Position numbers and translations under genes: made by a program. The notes under the pieces were generated by a model that was given only the letters and a program-made list of their open reading frames with translations, did not search any database and was not told the origin of the DNA. A DNA stretch of 64,000 nucleotides from an uncultured Porphyromonadaceae bacterium (GTDB lineage: Bacteria; Bacteroidota; Bacteroidia; Bacteroidales; Muribaculaceae): the NCBI GenBank assembly GCA_902493335.1, contig CABUPJ010000005.1, forward strand, positions 1 to 64,000, given 5' to 3'. Of the stretch, positions 54,179-63,291 are shown piece by piece. Positions within the stretch are counted from its first letter, which is position 1; each line of letters begins with the position of its first letter.

Positions 54179-55834
54179 TTATTTAACGATTACTTTTGTC
54201 ACTTTGTTGCCCTGGCGGCGGATGTAGATGCCGTTAGAGGGTTCGCTGACCTTCACGCCGTCGAGACGGTAGTATTCGACCTCGGCATTGTCGTCGGCAG
54301 TTATGTCGCTGATGCCGGCCTTGTCTGAGGTGAAGGTGACGTTGATGGGAATGTTGTTCCACATTACGTCGATCTTCATCGATACTTTGTCGGCTGCGTC
54401 AATTGTGCCGTTGAGCACGACGTCTGCTACGATAGCGCCGCCCATGAGTTTCATGCCGTCGACTTTGCCTGCGTAGGTCTTCACGCCGTTGTTCTCTGTG
54501 ATTGTCACGTCGGGCACTTCAATCTTGCCGAGCGAGACGGGGCCGTAACCCATGTCGAGCGCCAGGTCGGGGAGAACGAATGTGCATTTGTTGTCGCCCG
54601 TTTCGGTGATGACGACGGCTGTCGGCTGGTTTTCGGTCATCATGCCGCCGTTCATCTCGATGTTGAGGTAGCCGTTGTAGGTCTTGCCGGCTTCGGCACC
54701 GCTGAAGGTGAGTGTGTAGACGTGGCTTGTCTTGCCGTCGACATCCTCGCCGTTTTCGTTGCTGACTGTGATTGTCACATTGTTGCCGTCTACTTTGACG
54801 TCGGTCTTGGCGCTCTTGCCCGAGCCGAGGACGACAGCTTCGATGTCGGCGGCTGCGGGAGCGGCGCCGGCGACAGTATATTCATATTTGTCGGGGTTGA
54901 AGCCTTCGACAGCCGCGCCTTTGACTTTCACGCCCTCGAGACGAGAGTAGTAGGCAAATTTGATGTTGTCGAGGCTGAGGGTATTGCCTTTGACGATATT
55001 TTCGCTGTCGAAATAGTCGTTGGCCGAGAGGATGACATTGATTTTCTCGGGAGTCGAGGCTGTGAGATAGTCGATGGGGAGAGTGTAGGTAGTCCATGCC
55101 GATGCCTCGCTCTCGATATATTTGAGTGATTTGGCAATCAGCTCGGCGTTGTCGCTGTGTGTGACGGCTCCGCCCTGGGCTGTCTCCATGCCGAGGATAT
55201 TGCGGTCGCGGTCGGTCATTATCACCTTGACGTTGTCGGTGCTCATCGAGTTGTTGCCGGGAACTTCGGCCTGGCTCCAGCTGCCTTTCCAGGCATAGAC
55301 GAGAACGGTGGCTTTCTGAAGACCGGTCTCTCCGGGCGTCAGCATATAGTCGAAGACAAGAGCGTCGGGGCGTTTGTCGAAAGCGAGGCCGCCGAATGTG
55401 CCGCCATCTTTATTGATAATAGAGAAAGTGCTGAAATCCATGCCGTTTGTCGCCCATGTCTTGCCGAGAGTGATATAGGCCGGCACAATCTGGGTGGCCA
55501 TGACGGGATTAGGGTTGTTGGTGAGAGCCACACCGGTTTCAGAGCCGTTGCCGGCGATGCGTTTGCCGACTTCGGTTGTGCCGAGCGCGCCGTAGCCGCT
55601 GCCGTCTTCTAATTCAGATACTACGCCGAGCACGTTTGAAATGACCCAGCCTTCGGGCTGCAGGCCGTTGATCTCGACTCCGAATGACATACCGTCCTTA
55701 AGTGCCAGTGTTTCAGTGAGGCTTGTCCAGGGGTAGCAATCCACCCAGTTGCCTTCAAAACCCACGTTGGGAAGCTGCTGTGCGGCAACACCGAGGGCTG
55801 CCATAGCGGCAATGCTTAATACTGTTTTTCTCAT
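54179..55834 (-). CDS. Secreted PCMD/calycin-like protein with sorting-type tail
   Basis: A 551-residue exported protein (signal peptide 1-18, MRKTVLSIAAMAALGVAA). Residues about 20-290 look like the putative carbohydrate-metabolism domain (PNVGFEGNW, FDYMLTPGE, LSANDYFDSENIVKGNTLSLDNIKF), then a short beta module, then a calycin-like beta-barrel at about 380-510 (KTYNGYLNIEMNGG), and a C-terminal tail (EYYRLDGVKVSEPSNGIYI) as in T9SS-like cargo. Probably surface glycan binding; unproven. It stands alone with its own promoter region. Confidence 0.75.
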   Translation of the reverse strand: MRKTVLSIAAMAALGVAAQQLPNVGFEGNWVDCYPWTSLTETLALKDGMSFGVEINGLQPEGWVISNVLGVVSELEDGSGYGALGTTEVGKRIAGNGSETGVALTNNPNPVMATQIVPAYITLGKTWATNGMDFSTFSIINKDGGTFGGLAFDKRPDALVFDYMLTPGETGLQKATVLVYAWKGSWSQAEVPGNNSMSTDNVKVIMTDRDRNILGMETAQGGAVTHSDNAELIAKSLKYIESEASAWTTYTLPIDYLTASTPEKINVILSANDYFDSENIVKGNTLSLDNIKFAYYSRLEGVKVKGAAVEGFNPDKYEYTVAGAAPAAADIEAVVLGSGKSAKTDVKVDGNNVTITVSNENGEDVDGKTSHVYTLTFSGAEAGKTYNGYLNIEMNGGMMTENQPTAVVITETGDNKCTFVLPDLALDMGYGPVSLGKIEVPDVTITENNGVKTYAGKVDGMKLMGGAIVADVVLNGTIDAADKVSMKIDVMWNNIPINVTFTSDKAGISDITADDNAEVEYYRLDGVKVSEPSNGIYIRRQGNKVTKVIVK

Positions 55835-55932
55835 TTTGTGAAGAATTAATATAACTTGTTTTACCTTAGTATAATATCGCGACGGATCTATTATAGATTG
55901 ACAGATTCAGAGGAGTTATGTTTTTTGCGTTG

Positions 55933-55940
55933 CAAATTTA
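55933..55940 (-). promoter_or_regulatory. Promoter -7 box of the PCMD-like gene
   Basis: Minus-strand TAAATTTG about 100 nt upstream of the start; no clear -33 element. Confidence 0.4.
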
Positions 55941-55981
55941 ATCAATATTTTGGGTTTATTTTAGACCGAAAGGTCATATTG

Positions 55982-56015
55982 TTTGTGATATTTCCATGAA
56001 ATTTCATTATTTTTG
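55982..56015 (+). promoter_or_regulatory. Promoter of the mazG-deoC operon
   Basis: TTTG (55982-55985) and TATTTTTG (56008-56015) with a 22-nt spacer, ending 8 bases before the ATG. Confidence 0.5.
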
Positions 56016-56023
56016 CCTTCGGT

Positions 56024-56395
56024 ATGTCAAACGACTCAGATAAAACAATGTCTCCGACACTCGAAGAACTGCAGCAGACAGTCGACCGCTGGATCACGAC
56101 TGTCGGCGTGCGCTATTTCTCGCCTCTGACCAATATGGCCGTTCTGGCCGAGGAGACGGGCGAAGTGGCGCGTATCATGGCACGCCGTTATGGCGACCAG
56201 TCGTTCAAGCCCGGTGATAAAGACAATCTCGCCGACGAACTCGCCGATCTGCTTTGGGTTACTGTAGCTATCGCCAATCAGACAGGCGTCAATCTGACAG
56301 AGGCATTCCGCAACAATTTAAAGAAAAAAAACGTTAGAGACTGTGACAGGCACAGGCTTAATCCTAAGCTTGCCGGCAGTGATACAGCTAATTGA
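56024..56395 (+). CDS. MazG-like nucleotide pyrophosphohydrolase
   Basis: A 123-residue all-helical protein that would hydrolyse (d)NTPs to monophosphates and remove abnormal nucleotides. The metal-binding acids are visible in LAEETGEVARIM (about 41-52) and NLADELADLLW (about 67-77). It is the short single-domain type. deoC follows after 27 bases, so nucleotide clean-up and deoxyribose catabolism share a transcript. Confidence 0.9.
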   Translation: MSNDSDKTMSPTLEELQQTVDRWITTVGVRYFSPLTNMAVLAEETGEVARIMARRYGDQSFKPGDKDNLADELADLLWVTVAIANQTGVNLTEAFRNNLKKKNVRDCDRHRLNPKLAGSDTAN

Positions 56396-56422
56396 CTAAC
56401 ATATTTTAAACACATTAAGATT

Positions 56423-57307
56423 ATGAGCGATAAATATCATGACACCGTGGCTGCCAGCCGCGTTATCGAAGACGATGCCGCCGTCAAGGCCGCTGTCGAG
56501 AAGATTCTCGCCGAACACTTCGACGAAAACAATAATAAGGAGGTATATAAATTCCTCTTCAACACGATTGATCTCACGACACTCAAGACGACTGATTCTC
56601 CCGTGTCGGTAGCCGATTTTGTCGAACGCGTCAATGCTTTCGACGAAGAATATCCCGAGCTGAAAAATGTGGCTGCCATCTGCGTCTATCCCAATTTCGC
56701 GCAGGTCGTCAGAACCGTCCTTGATGTATCAGACGTCGAGATTGCCTGTGTCTCGGGCGCTTTCCCGACAGCTCAGAGCTTTCAGGAGGTCAAGATCGCC
56801 GAGACCCGTCTGGCTGTAGCCGACGGCGCTGACGAAATCGATATCGTCTTTAACGTCGGCAACTATCTCGACGGCGACTATGAAGCTGTCTGTGACGAGA
56901 TCGCAGAGCAGAAAGACGCATGCGGCGACGCCCGTCTGAAGGTGATTCTCGAGACAGGAGCTCTCAAGACCGCTGCGAATATCAAGGCTGCGTCGGTCCT
57001 TTCGCTTTACTCAGGCGCCGATTTCCTCAAGACCTCGACCGGCAAGGAATATCCCGGTGCAAGTCTCGAGGCTGCGTATGTCATGGCCCAGGCTATAAAG
57101 GAATACTATGAGAAGACCGGCAATATGGTCGGCTTCAAAGCAGCCGGCGGCGTGTCGACGACAGCCGACGCCGTCAAATACTATACCGTCATCAAGGAAG
57201 TCCTCGGCGAGAAATGGCTTACCAACGAATACTTCCGTCTCGGTGCAAGCCGTCTGGCCAACAATATCCTCGGCGACATCCTCGGCAGTGAAATCAAATT
57301 TTTCTAA
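56423..57307 (+). CDS. deoC: Deoxyribose-phosphate aldolase
   Basis: Cleaves 2-deoxyribose 5-phosphate to glyceraldehyde 3-phosphate and acetaldehyde. The TIM-barrel protein has 294 residues. The Schiff-base lysine is in FLKTSTGKEYPGA (about 193-205) with the second Lys in MVGFKAAGGVSTTADA (about 234-249). It is longer at the N-terminus than E. coli DeoC, as in other Bacteroidetes. A MITE-like element begins 3 bases after its stop. Confidence 0.95.
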   Translation: MSDKYHDTVAASRVIEDDAAVKAAVEKILAEHFDENNNKEVYKFLFNTIDLTTLKTTDSPVSVADFVERVNAFDEEYPELKNVAAICVYPNFAQVVRTVLDVSDVEIACVSGAFPTAQSFQEVKIAETRLAVADGADEIDIVFNVGNYLDGDYEAVCDEIAEQKDACGDARLKVILETGALKTAANIKAASVLSLYSGADFLKTSTGKEYPGASLEAAYVMAQAIKEYYEKTGNMVGFKAAGGVSTTADAVKYYTVIKEVLGEKWLTNEYFRLGASRLANNILGDILGSEIKFF

Positions 57308-57310
57308 ACT

Positions 57311-57658
57311 GGAGCTTGTTTAATAACAAATGTTTACGCCAAGGTCGCTTAGCTTGAGTTGATTTTTGACTTGCGACGACAGGAGTGTACTGGATGTACA
57401 CGACTGAGGAGCAAGGCGAAAAGCGGCCAAGATAAGCGAACCGGAAGCAACTTTCTTTATAAAAGACAAGTCTCTATGTGCAATTAAAAAAAAATTTTGT
57501 AAAATAATGAAACAATATTACCTCTTGACTGCCATTCGCCGGCATCTTTCCGCGTGTTCTTCGGTCGTTATGGAGCCCCATAACTCCCTCATCACATGCG
57601 AAAATCTGCTCGACGACTGACAGCCTTGGCGGTAACAATTGTTGTTTAAACAAGCTCC
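57311..57658. mobile_element. MITE-like element with 34-35 bp inverted ends
   Basis: The ends 57311-57344 (GGAGCTTGTTTAA...GCCAAGG) and 57624-57658 (CCTTGGC...TTTAAACAAGCTCC) are inverted repeats with a few gaps. Inside, 57345-57439 can fold into one long imperfect hairpin (TCGCTTA...TAAGCGA, with GTGTAC/GTACAC at the tip). No open frame of note and no transposase: a non-autonomous element filling the whole gap between deoC and the next gene. Confidence 0.7.
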
Positions 57659-57665
57659 TAAATAG

Positions 57666-58136
57666 ATGAAAATCTGGATCTATAACAACGGTCAGCAGCA
57701 AGGTCCCTACACCTACGACCAGTTTGCGGCACTCGGTGTCGACGGTTCGACCCCGGTCTGGTATGACGGACTTCCCCAGTGGACTCGCGCCGACCTCGCC
57801 CCGCTGACGGCGCCGCTCTATGGCGCGGCTGTCGGTGGCCCTGCTCAGTTTACCGCGCGGCAGACCTATGTCGCCGACCCCAATGTCGTGGTTGTCAATA
57901 ATGTCGTGTCGCAGCCGCCTTGTCCGCCGACCTATCTGTTCTGGTCGATTTTCATCACTTGTTGCTGCTGCCAGCCCGGTGGCATCGCAGGCATCATCAT
58001 GGCGATAGTGGCCCGCAACCGTTATAATAACGGCGACTATCGGGGCGCAAGACGCATGTCCGAGTATATACAATGGGTTCTAATCATTTCTATTGTCCTC
58101 GGACTCATGACTCTACCATTTGCCTTACTTTTCTGA
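57666..58136 (+). CDS. GYF_2-CD225 membrane protein
   Basis: A 156-residue protein. Residues 1-50 are a GYF_2 (DUF4339) domain (IWIYNNGQQQGPYTYDQF...WYDGLPQW), thought to bind proline-rich peptides in the cytoplasm. Residues about 88-156 form a CD225/dispanin-type double helix: PPTYLFWSIFITCCCCQPGGIAGIIMA, a basic loop (VARNRYNNGDYRGARRMS), and a second helix. Four Cys in a row could be acylated. The start is 8 bases after the MITE-like element, so its original promoter may have been displaced. Confidence 0.85.
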   Translation: MKIWIYNNGQQQGPYTYDQFAALGVDGSTPVWYDGLPQWTRADLAPLTAPLYGAAVGGPAQFTARQTYVADPNVVVVNNVVSQPPCPPTYLFWSIFITCCCCQPGGIAGIIMAIVARNRYNNGDYRGARRMSEYIQWVLIISIVLGLMTLPFALLF

Positions 58137-58138
58137 CA

Positions 58139-58513
58139 GTGAAACTGAGAAAACGCTCCATAATGGCGGCCGTGGCACTCGTTGCCGCGGTCGCCATTGC
58201 TGTATATTACCGCTTTCATGACCCGGCCGCGGGCGCGGTGCCTCAGTGTCTGTTCCGGCGGCTGACAGGTCTGGAGTGTCCGGGCTGTGGCTCGCAGCGC
58301 GCCCTGCATGCCGCTCTCAACGGCGACTTTGCCGCCGCGTGGCATTATAATGCCATGCTCTTCTTCCTTGTTCCGGTCGCTGTGCTCTATGGCTTTGCGG
58401 CTCTCGACACAGCGCCATCGCGACGGCTTCGCCGCAATATCGAGCATCCGGTTGCTATAGCTCTCATCGCCGCCGCTATTATATTATGGTGGATTCTGAG
58501 AAACATTTTTTAA
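58139..58513 (+). CDS. DUF2752 membrane protein
   Basis: A protein of 124 residues from a GTG at 58139 (or 116 from an ATG at 58163). I prefer the GTG because it adds the basic KLRKRS before the first helix, and because longer starts would overlap the upstream gene by 60 bases. It has two or three membrane helices and the DUF2752 signature LECPGCGSQRALHAALNGD. It follows the GYF_2-CD225 gene by 2 bases; the pairing of DUF2752 with CD225 proteins is common in Bacteroidetes. Role unknown. Confidence 0.82.
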   Translation: MKLRKRSIMAAVALVAAVAIAVYYRFHDPAAGAVPQCLFRRLTGLECPGCGSQRALHAALNGDFAAAWHYNAMLFFLVPVAVLYGFAALDTAPSRRLRRNIEHPVAIALIAAAIILWWILRNIF

Positions 58514-58597
58514 GGATTGCCGCTGCTTTGGCAAACGATGGATAGAAATTTTATTAAGGTTTTCTTGCGTTGATGTTATCAAATAGTTAAAAGTTCA

Positions 58598-58605
58598 TAT
58601 CTTTG
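58598..58605 (+). promoter_or_regulatory. Promoter -7 box of the Na/Pi cotransporter gene
   Basis: TATCTTTG, 86 bases upstream of the ATG. A 24-residue frame starts almost at the expected transcript start (58608) and is probably chance. Confidence 0.5.
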
Positions 58606-58691
58606 CAATGAAAACCGACTTGGCGCTTACCGTGGTTCACACGACGGTCGACGCCGTCAATCTTAAGCCAGTTTCCGATTAAATATCTCAC

Positions 58692-60512
58692 ATGGATTAC
58701 AGTATTCTCGACTTTTTAGGTTTGCTTGGTGCCGTCGGCCTGTTCCTCTACGGCATGAAAGTCATGAGTGAAGGCCTGCAGAAAGCCGCCGGAGACAGAC
58801 TCCGCGGCATACTCTCGGCAATGACCCGCAACAGATTTACAGGTACTCTCACCGGTTGTGCGATTACAGCCTTGATTCAGAGTTCGTCGGCATCGACCGT
58901 CATGGTCGTCAGCTTTGTGAATGCCGGTCTGATGACACTCGCACAGTCAATGGCGGTAATTATGGGCGCAAACGTCGGTACGACTTTCACTGCCTGGATT
59001 ATCGCCCTTTTTGGCTTCAAGGTCAACATTTCGGCCTTCACGCTCCCGTTGATTGCGGTCGCCGTAGTGCTCCTGTTTACTAACAAAAGCAGGCCCAAGT
59101 CTATAGGCGAATTCCTCATAGGTTTCTGCTTCCTGTTTATGGGTCTTGACATGATCAGTGCGTATGTCCCCGACCTTCAGAGCAATCCCGAGATGTTTGA
59201 GGTGCTGAAAGGCTATGCTTCGATGGGCTTCCGCTCGATACTGATATTCGCTCTCGTCGGCGTTGTCATCACCATGGTCATACAGTCGTCGGCGGCGACA
59301 TTTGCGATTACCCTGATTATGTGCAGCAAAGGCTGGATTACATTCGATCTCGCATGTGCCCTTGTGCTCGGCAGCAATATCGGTACGACCATCACCCCGA
59401 TTATCGCCTCGATGAGCGGTAATGTGGCCGCCAAGCGAGCTTCGATGGGCCACCTTCTCTTCAACGTCCTCGGCACGGTCTGGTGTCTGGCGGTGTTTGT
59501 CCCCTTTGCTGACTTCAACGCGTGGCTGACAGAGCAGATAGGTCAGGGTGATCCCACTCAGCTTTACCATTATGTCACCAATCTTGAGGCCACGGCTCCG
59601 GAGTTATATAATCATCTCTTTGACAACTCTCTGCCGGCAGGCCATGAAGTCATTGCCCGCATCGCGGCGATGCAGTTGAGCGTGTCGTTCGGCCTCTCGA
59701 TATTCCACACGACGTTCAATCTTGTCAACCTCTCGATAATGATATGGCTCACCAATGTCTATGTCAAGATTGTCGAGGCAATCGTGCCCTCGAAGCACAA
59801 GGATGACGACGAGTTTACACTCAAGTTTATCTCTCGCGGCCTGCTCAACGCCTCGGAGCTTAACATAGCTCAGGCCGAGAAAGAAATGGCGGTCTACGCC
59901 GAGCGTGTCAACCGCATGCTTGATATGGCGCAACAGCTTATACACACCAAGGAAAACAGCGAGGACTTCAACAAGCTCTATTCGCGCCTCGAGAAATATG
60001 AAGACATCTCAGACCGTATGGAACTCGAGATAGCCCACTATCTGAACCGCTGCGCCGAAGGTCGTCTTTCTAATGAAGGTAAGCTGCGCATCGCGGCCAT
60101 GCTCAATATAATCAGTGAGATAGAGAGTATAGCCGATAGCTGTATGGGCGTGGGCAAGATCCTTACCCGCAAGATACAGAGCAACGTCGACTTCAACGAT
60201 GAGATTTATAAGAACATCGACACCCTCTATGCCTATGTCAAGGAAGCGATGACCCTTATGCTTGCCCAGCTCAATAATGTCGAGAATGTCAGCGAGAAGG
60301 AGCTGATACAGTCTTACAACAAGGAGCGCGAGATCAACAACATGCGCAATATACTCCGCAGTGCCAACGTCGAGAACATAAACGAGAAGCATTACGAGTA
60401 TCAGTCGGGCATATATTATATGGATATCGTCAGTGATCTTGAAAAGACCGGCGACTACATCATCAATGTCGTCGACACGATCCGCGACCAGTTCAGACAC
60501 CAGAAAGCATGA
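58692..60512 (+). CDS. Na+/phosphate cotransporter with PhoU-like tail
   Basis: A 606-residue inner-membrane protein. The N-terminal half (about 8-350) has two Na_Pi_cotrans repeats, seen as LTGCAITALIQSSSASTVMVV (with QSSSA) and VITMVIQSSAATFAITL (QSSAA). The C-terminal about 200 residues are a PhoU-like helical domain (ELNIAQAEKEMAVYAERVNRMLDMA, YYMDIVSDLEKTGDYIINVVDTIRDQ), expected in the cytoplasm. It may import or balance phosphate. It has its own promoter and a strong terminator; a response regulator follows. Confidence 0.93.
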   Translation: MDYSILDFLGLLGAVGLFLYGMKVMSEGLQKAAGDRLRGILSAMTRNRFTGTLTGCAITALIQSSSASTVMVVSFVNAGLMTLAQSMAVIMGANVGTTFTAWIIALFGFKVNISAFTLPLIAVAVVLLFTNKSRPKSIGEFLIGFCFLFMGLDMISAYVPDLQSNPEMFEVLKGYASMGFRSILIFALVGVVITMVIQSSAATFAITLIMCSKGWITFDLACALVLGSNIGTTITPIIASMSGNVAAKRASMGHLLFNVLGTVWCLAVFVPFADFNAWLTEQIGQGDPTQLYHYVTNLEATAPELYNHLFDNSLPAGHEVIARIAAMQLSVSFGLSIFHTTFNLVNLSIMIWLTNVYVKIVEAIVPSKHKDDDEFTLKFISRGLLNASELNIAQAEKEMAVYAERVNRMLDMAQQLIHTKENSEDFNKLYSRLEKYEDISDRMELEIAHYLNRCAEGRLSNEGKLRIAAMLNIISEIESIADSCMGVGKILTRKIQSNVDFNDEIYKNIDTLYAYVKEAMTLMLAQLNNVENVSEKELIQSYNKEREINNMRNILRSANVENINEKHYEYQSGIYYMDIVSDLEKTGDYIINVVDTIRDQFRHQKA

Positions 60513-60528
60513 CATATAATTTTGTCAG

Positions 60529-60572
60529 AAATTGTCATCCGTCATATGTGTCGGATGACAATTTGTCATTTT
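60529..60572 (+). terminator. Strong intrinsic terminator
   Basis: AAATTGTCATCCG (60529) pairs perfectly with CGGATGACAATTT (60552-60564), 13 bp with a 10-nt loop, then GTCATTTTTTT. Confidence 0.85.
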
Positions 60573-60653
60573 TTTACCTCTGTGGTCCGTTTTAGAACAA
60601 TATTCAGCCACAAAATTAGGTCAATGTTGTTACATAATTCTGCACAATGATTC

Positions 60654-60675
60654 TTATTGCGTATATTCGCAATAA
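60654..60675. promoter_or_regulatory. Inverted repeat before the response regulator gene
   Basis: TTATTGCG (60654-60661) and CGCAATAA (60668-60675) are perfect 8-bp arms with a 6-bp spacer, 15 bases before the ATG. It could be an autoregulatory site. Confidence 0.45.
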
Positions 60676-60689
60676 CGAATTAAGAATAT

Positions 60690-61397
60690 ATGACAGCCTC
60701 AACGCTTGGTAAAATATTGATTGTCGACGGCGACGAAAATATCGTCGACCTCCTTCACGTCAATCTTGATTGTGAGGGATACACCGTCGCCACATGCGAT
60801 TCGGCCGCCGCGGCGTCACGCATAGACCTGAGTGATACGAGACTTGTCATAGCCGATGCGATGGACCAGGAATTTTCGGGCCTTGACCTCCTGAGGCTTA
60901 TCAAAGAAGATCCTATGGAGGCTCACGTCGGCTTCATACTCTGTACTCCCGACGAGAAGCGCAGTCTCGTCATTGACGCTCTTGATGCCGGAGCCGACGA
61001 CTATGTCGTCAAACCTTTCTCGTTGCGCGAACTTGTCGCCCGCGTCAAATCTGTCATCCGCCGTCACGGTATTGCGGTCTGTGCTCCCGGCAAGACCCTT
61101 ACATTCAAGTCGCTCGTCATCGATCTCGTCAACCGCAAAGTCACAGACGACGGCATGATACTCTCGCTTTCAAAAACAGAGTATGCTATTCTCGTACTGT
61201 TGATGAAAAATATTGACAACTATCTTACCCGCGCCGAGATACACAAACATGTCTGGAACGATACCGCCGACACTCCCAACGACCGCATCGTCGACACCAA
61301 TATCTCGCGCCTGCGCAAGAAATTAGGCGAAATCGGCGCCAATATCGTCAATCGCTCGGGTTTCGGCTATATTCTCACTGCCAGTGAAATCAACTGA
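60690..61397 (+). CDS. OmpR-family response regulator
   Basis: A 235-residue transcription factor. The receiver domain (about 7-125) has VDGDEN in place of the usual VDDE, the phosphoacceptor Asp in VIADAMDQEFSGLDLL, Thr in LCTPDEK and Lys in VVKPFS, so it should be phosphorylatable. The winged-helix domain (about 135-235) contains LSKTEYAILVLLM and RIVDTNISRLRKKLG. No partner histidine kinase lies next to it, so it is an orphan here. A dyad 15 bases upstream suggests self-control. Confidence 0.9.
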   Translation: MTASTLGKILIVDGDENIVDLLHVNLDCEGYTVATCDSAAAASRIDLSDTRLVIADAMDQEFSGLDLLRLIKEDPMEAHVGFILCTPDEKRSLVIDALDAGADDYVVKPFSLRELVARVKSVIRRHGIAVCAPGKTLTFKSLVIDLVNRKVTDDGMILSLSKTEYAILVLLMKNIDNYLTRAEIHKHVWNDTADTPNDRIVDTNISRLRKKLGEIGANIVNRSGFGYILTASEIN

Positions 61398-61446
61398 CGG
61401 CTTGAGCGTGAAGCTATAATCAGATAAAAAATGAGTATACAGATGA

Positions 61447-61472
61447 GGTGACGGCTCTCTTGAGCCATCACC
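61447..61472. terminator. Hairpin between convergent genes
   Basis: GGTGACGGCTC pairs with GAGCCATCACC (one mismatch) around a TCTT loop; no U-run. Confidence 0.55.
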
Positions 61473-61486
61473 ATGCAGCCTGTCGC

Positions 61487-63268
61487 TTACTCCTTGTAGC
61501 CCACTGTTTCCATCGGGCCGTCTTCGTCGCTCAGAAGCCTGTATAGTATCGGGTCGCGCAATATCTGCTTAATGGAATAAGGTCTGCCGTCGATGACGAT
61601 GTCGTCGCTCACAAGGCGTACGCCGTGGCTGTAGTCGACATAATCGACAGAGTGGGCGGCGCTCAGCGGCTGGATGGCTTTGCCGTCAGGATAATGCCAG
61701 CCGTAGATGAACAGGCGTCCCGGTTCACCGGCTATCCGGTTTGTTATCACGATGTCTTTTTTATGACCGGCTGTAAGTTGCCCCGGAAGTGCGCCGGCGG
61801 CCATGCGGTCGGCTTCGACAATAGAGTCGTGGCACGCAAACACCGGCACCGTCGTCATCGTCGCGTCGGGTGTCATGGGGTGGGGGACGGCCTTGAAAGT
61901 GCTGTGGCTGTGTATCAGGTCAGACATCCGGCGTGTCGGGAGCACGGCATTGAAGCGGTCGGCGATTTTTTGAGCTGTGAGAGGCAGCATCGGCACACGC
62001 ATGAAGTCGCTGTCATTGCCTATTGCGATGAAATCGGGTAATACACGCCAGATGACTTCGTGGGTTTTGCCGTTTGCGTCATCGAGCGTGTCGGTCAGAT
62101 AGACAGGCTTTCTCAGCCCGTCGGGAATATTTCCTGCGGTAACCTCGCTTAAGATTATAGAGTCTCGTTCTGAGGCATTAAGTTTCTCTGTGAGTCGCGC
62201 GAACTCCCTGCCTGTCATCGCCTTTTTGCCGCGTGGAGGAAATGCCGGGCCTGACGGCATCATTATCGAATCCTGGATGTAGCCGTCATACGCCCGCGCC
62301 CCCATGAATACATAATCATGGCTTTCATGCCCTCTGCCCGACATGACAGACTCGATGAATCCGTTGCGCTCCACGAGTATAGTATGATAGATTTTCCGTT
62401 CGGGGTTCTTGCGGAAGTACATTTTGATTCTGTTACCGTCGGACACAAGACATATCGTACTGTCGGTCTCGGTGCGAGTCCATTTTGAGGCCGCGTGTTT
62501 TTTCAGATACCGTTGCATCAGATATGTTTTATGCCAGGTTCCCTTCTCCCGCGTGATAAACGCTTTGCCGTCAAGAAGGGCGTTTGCGTCGTCATAGCAC
62601 GCTACGAAAAGGCTGTTGTCTGATGCCGAGCCGAGCCATTCGGTAAGCTTCTTGCCGTATTTGCCGTCATCCCAGTTATAATTGCTGTCAATAAAAGATA
62701 TGCGTTTTATATAGGCGGGAATTTCCTCTGCGGCATCGATAAACCCGAATATGAAATTGCCGCCTCCGCTGTGGCTGTTCAGCTCTATTGTCGGATGGTA
62801 ATCAGAAAATAATGAGTAGAGGAATTCAACGGTCTCTTTGATTCTGTCCTTTCGGTCTGAAGAAGCGGACAGCCATTTGCCCCAGCTTCTGGTGTCGGCT
62901 TCGAGATATATGGTGACGATGTTATGGCTGCGGTCGATATTTCTTATATATCTTGTCTGGGCGCCGATGTGCTGTATCTGATAATGCCAGTCATCGCCGG
63001 CAGCCGGCAGTTTCCCGATGGTCTGGGCGATACTGTTGCCGTTGGGCAGAGCGTAAAGTATTAGTCTCGTGGGCCTGCTTTTGTCAAAGTCTTCAGGCGA
63101 AGGAGCGTTTATGTTTATTCTGATGCCGGGCGCGTAGGTAAATGTCAGTTCCTGTTCGCCGAAATAGGGACTGGCCGAGAAACATGGCAGCGCGCCGTCA
63201 TCTGTGGCGCCGGCGTGGCTGTTGCCTGTCAGACATAACAATGCTGTGAGTAATAATGCGAATCTCAT
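61487..63268 (-). CDS. Secreted alpha/beta-hydrolase-like protein
   Basis: A 593-residue exported protein (signal peptide about 1-19, ending SHA). Residues about 60-290 resemble an alpha/beta hydrolase: TRLILYALPNGN after a strand, and the nucleophile elbow SHSGGG in LNSHSGGGNFIFGF. The C-terminal about 200 residues form a second domain I do not recognise, with HSVDYVDYSHGVRLVS near 545-560 and a conserved-looking ILRDPILYRLLSDEDG end. The first half could cut esters or amides; this is inference. It lies 23 bases downstream of an RNA helicase on the same strand. Confidence 0.65.
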   Translation of the reverse strand: MRFALLLTALLCLTGNSHAGATDDGALPCFSASPYFGEQELTFTYAPGIRININAPSPEDFDKSRPTRLILYALPNGNSIAQTIGKLPAAGDDWHYQIQHIGAQTRYIRNIDRSHNIVTIYLEADTRSWGKWLSASSDRKDRIKETVEFLYSLFSDYHPTIELNSHSGGGNFIFGFIDAAEEIPAYIKRISFIDSNYNWDDGKYGKKLTEWLGSASDNSLFVACYDDANALLDGKAFITREKGTWHKTYLMQRYLKKHAASKWTRTETDSTICLVSDGNRIKMYFRKNPERKIYHTILVERNGFIESVMSGRGHESHDYVFMGARAYDGYIQDSIMMPSGPAFPPRGKKAMTGREFARLTEKLNASERDSIILSEVTAGNIPDGLRKPVYLTDTLDDANGKTHEVIWRVLPDFIAIGNDSDFMRVPMLPLTAQKIADRFNAVLPTRRMSDLIHSHSTFKAVPHPMTPDATMTTVPVFACHDSIVEADRMAAGALPGQLTAGHKKDIVITNRIAGEPGRLFIYGWHYPDGKAIQPLSAAHSVDYVDYSHGVRLVSDDIVIDGRPYSIKQILRDPILYRLLSDEDGPMETVGYKE

Positions 63269-63291
63269 ATAAGTCGCAGTCGCTTCTGCCG

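Noticed and set aside
58608..58682. A 24-residue frame (MKTDLALTVV...) between the promoter and the Na/Pi gene
   Set aside because: It begins at or before the expected transcript start, has no recognisable pattern of a leader peptide, and could be chance in a GC-rich leader.
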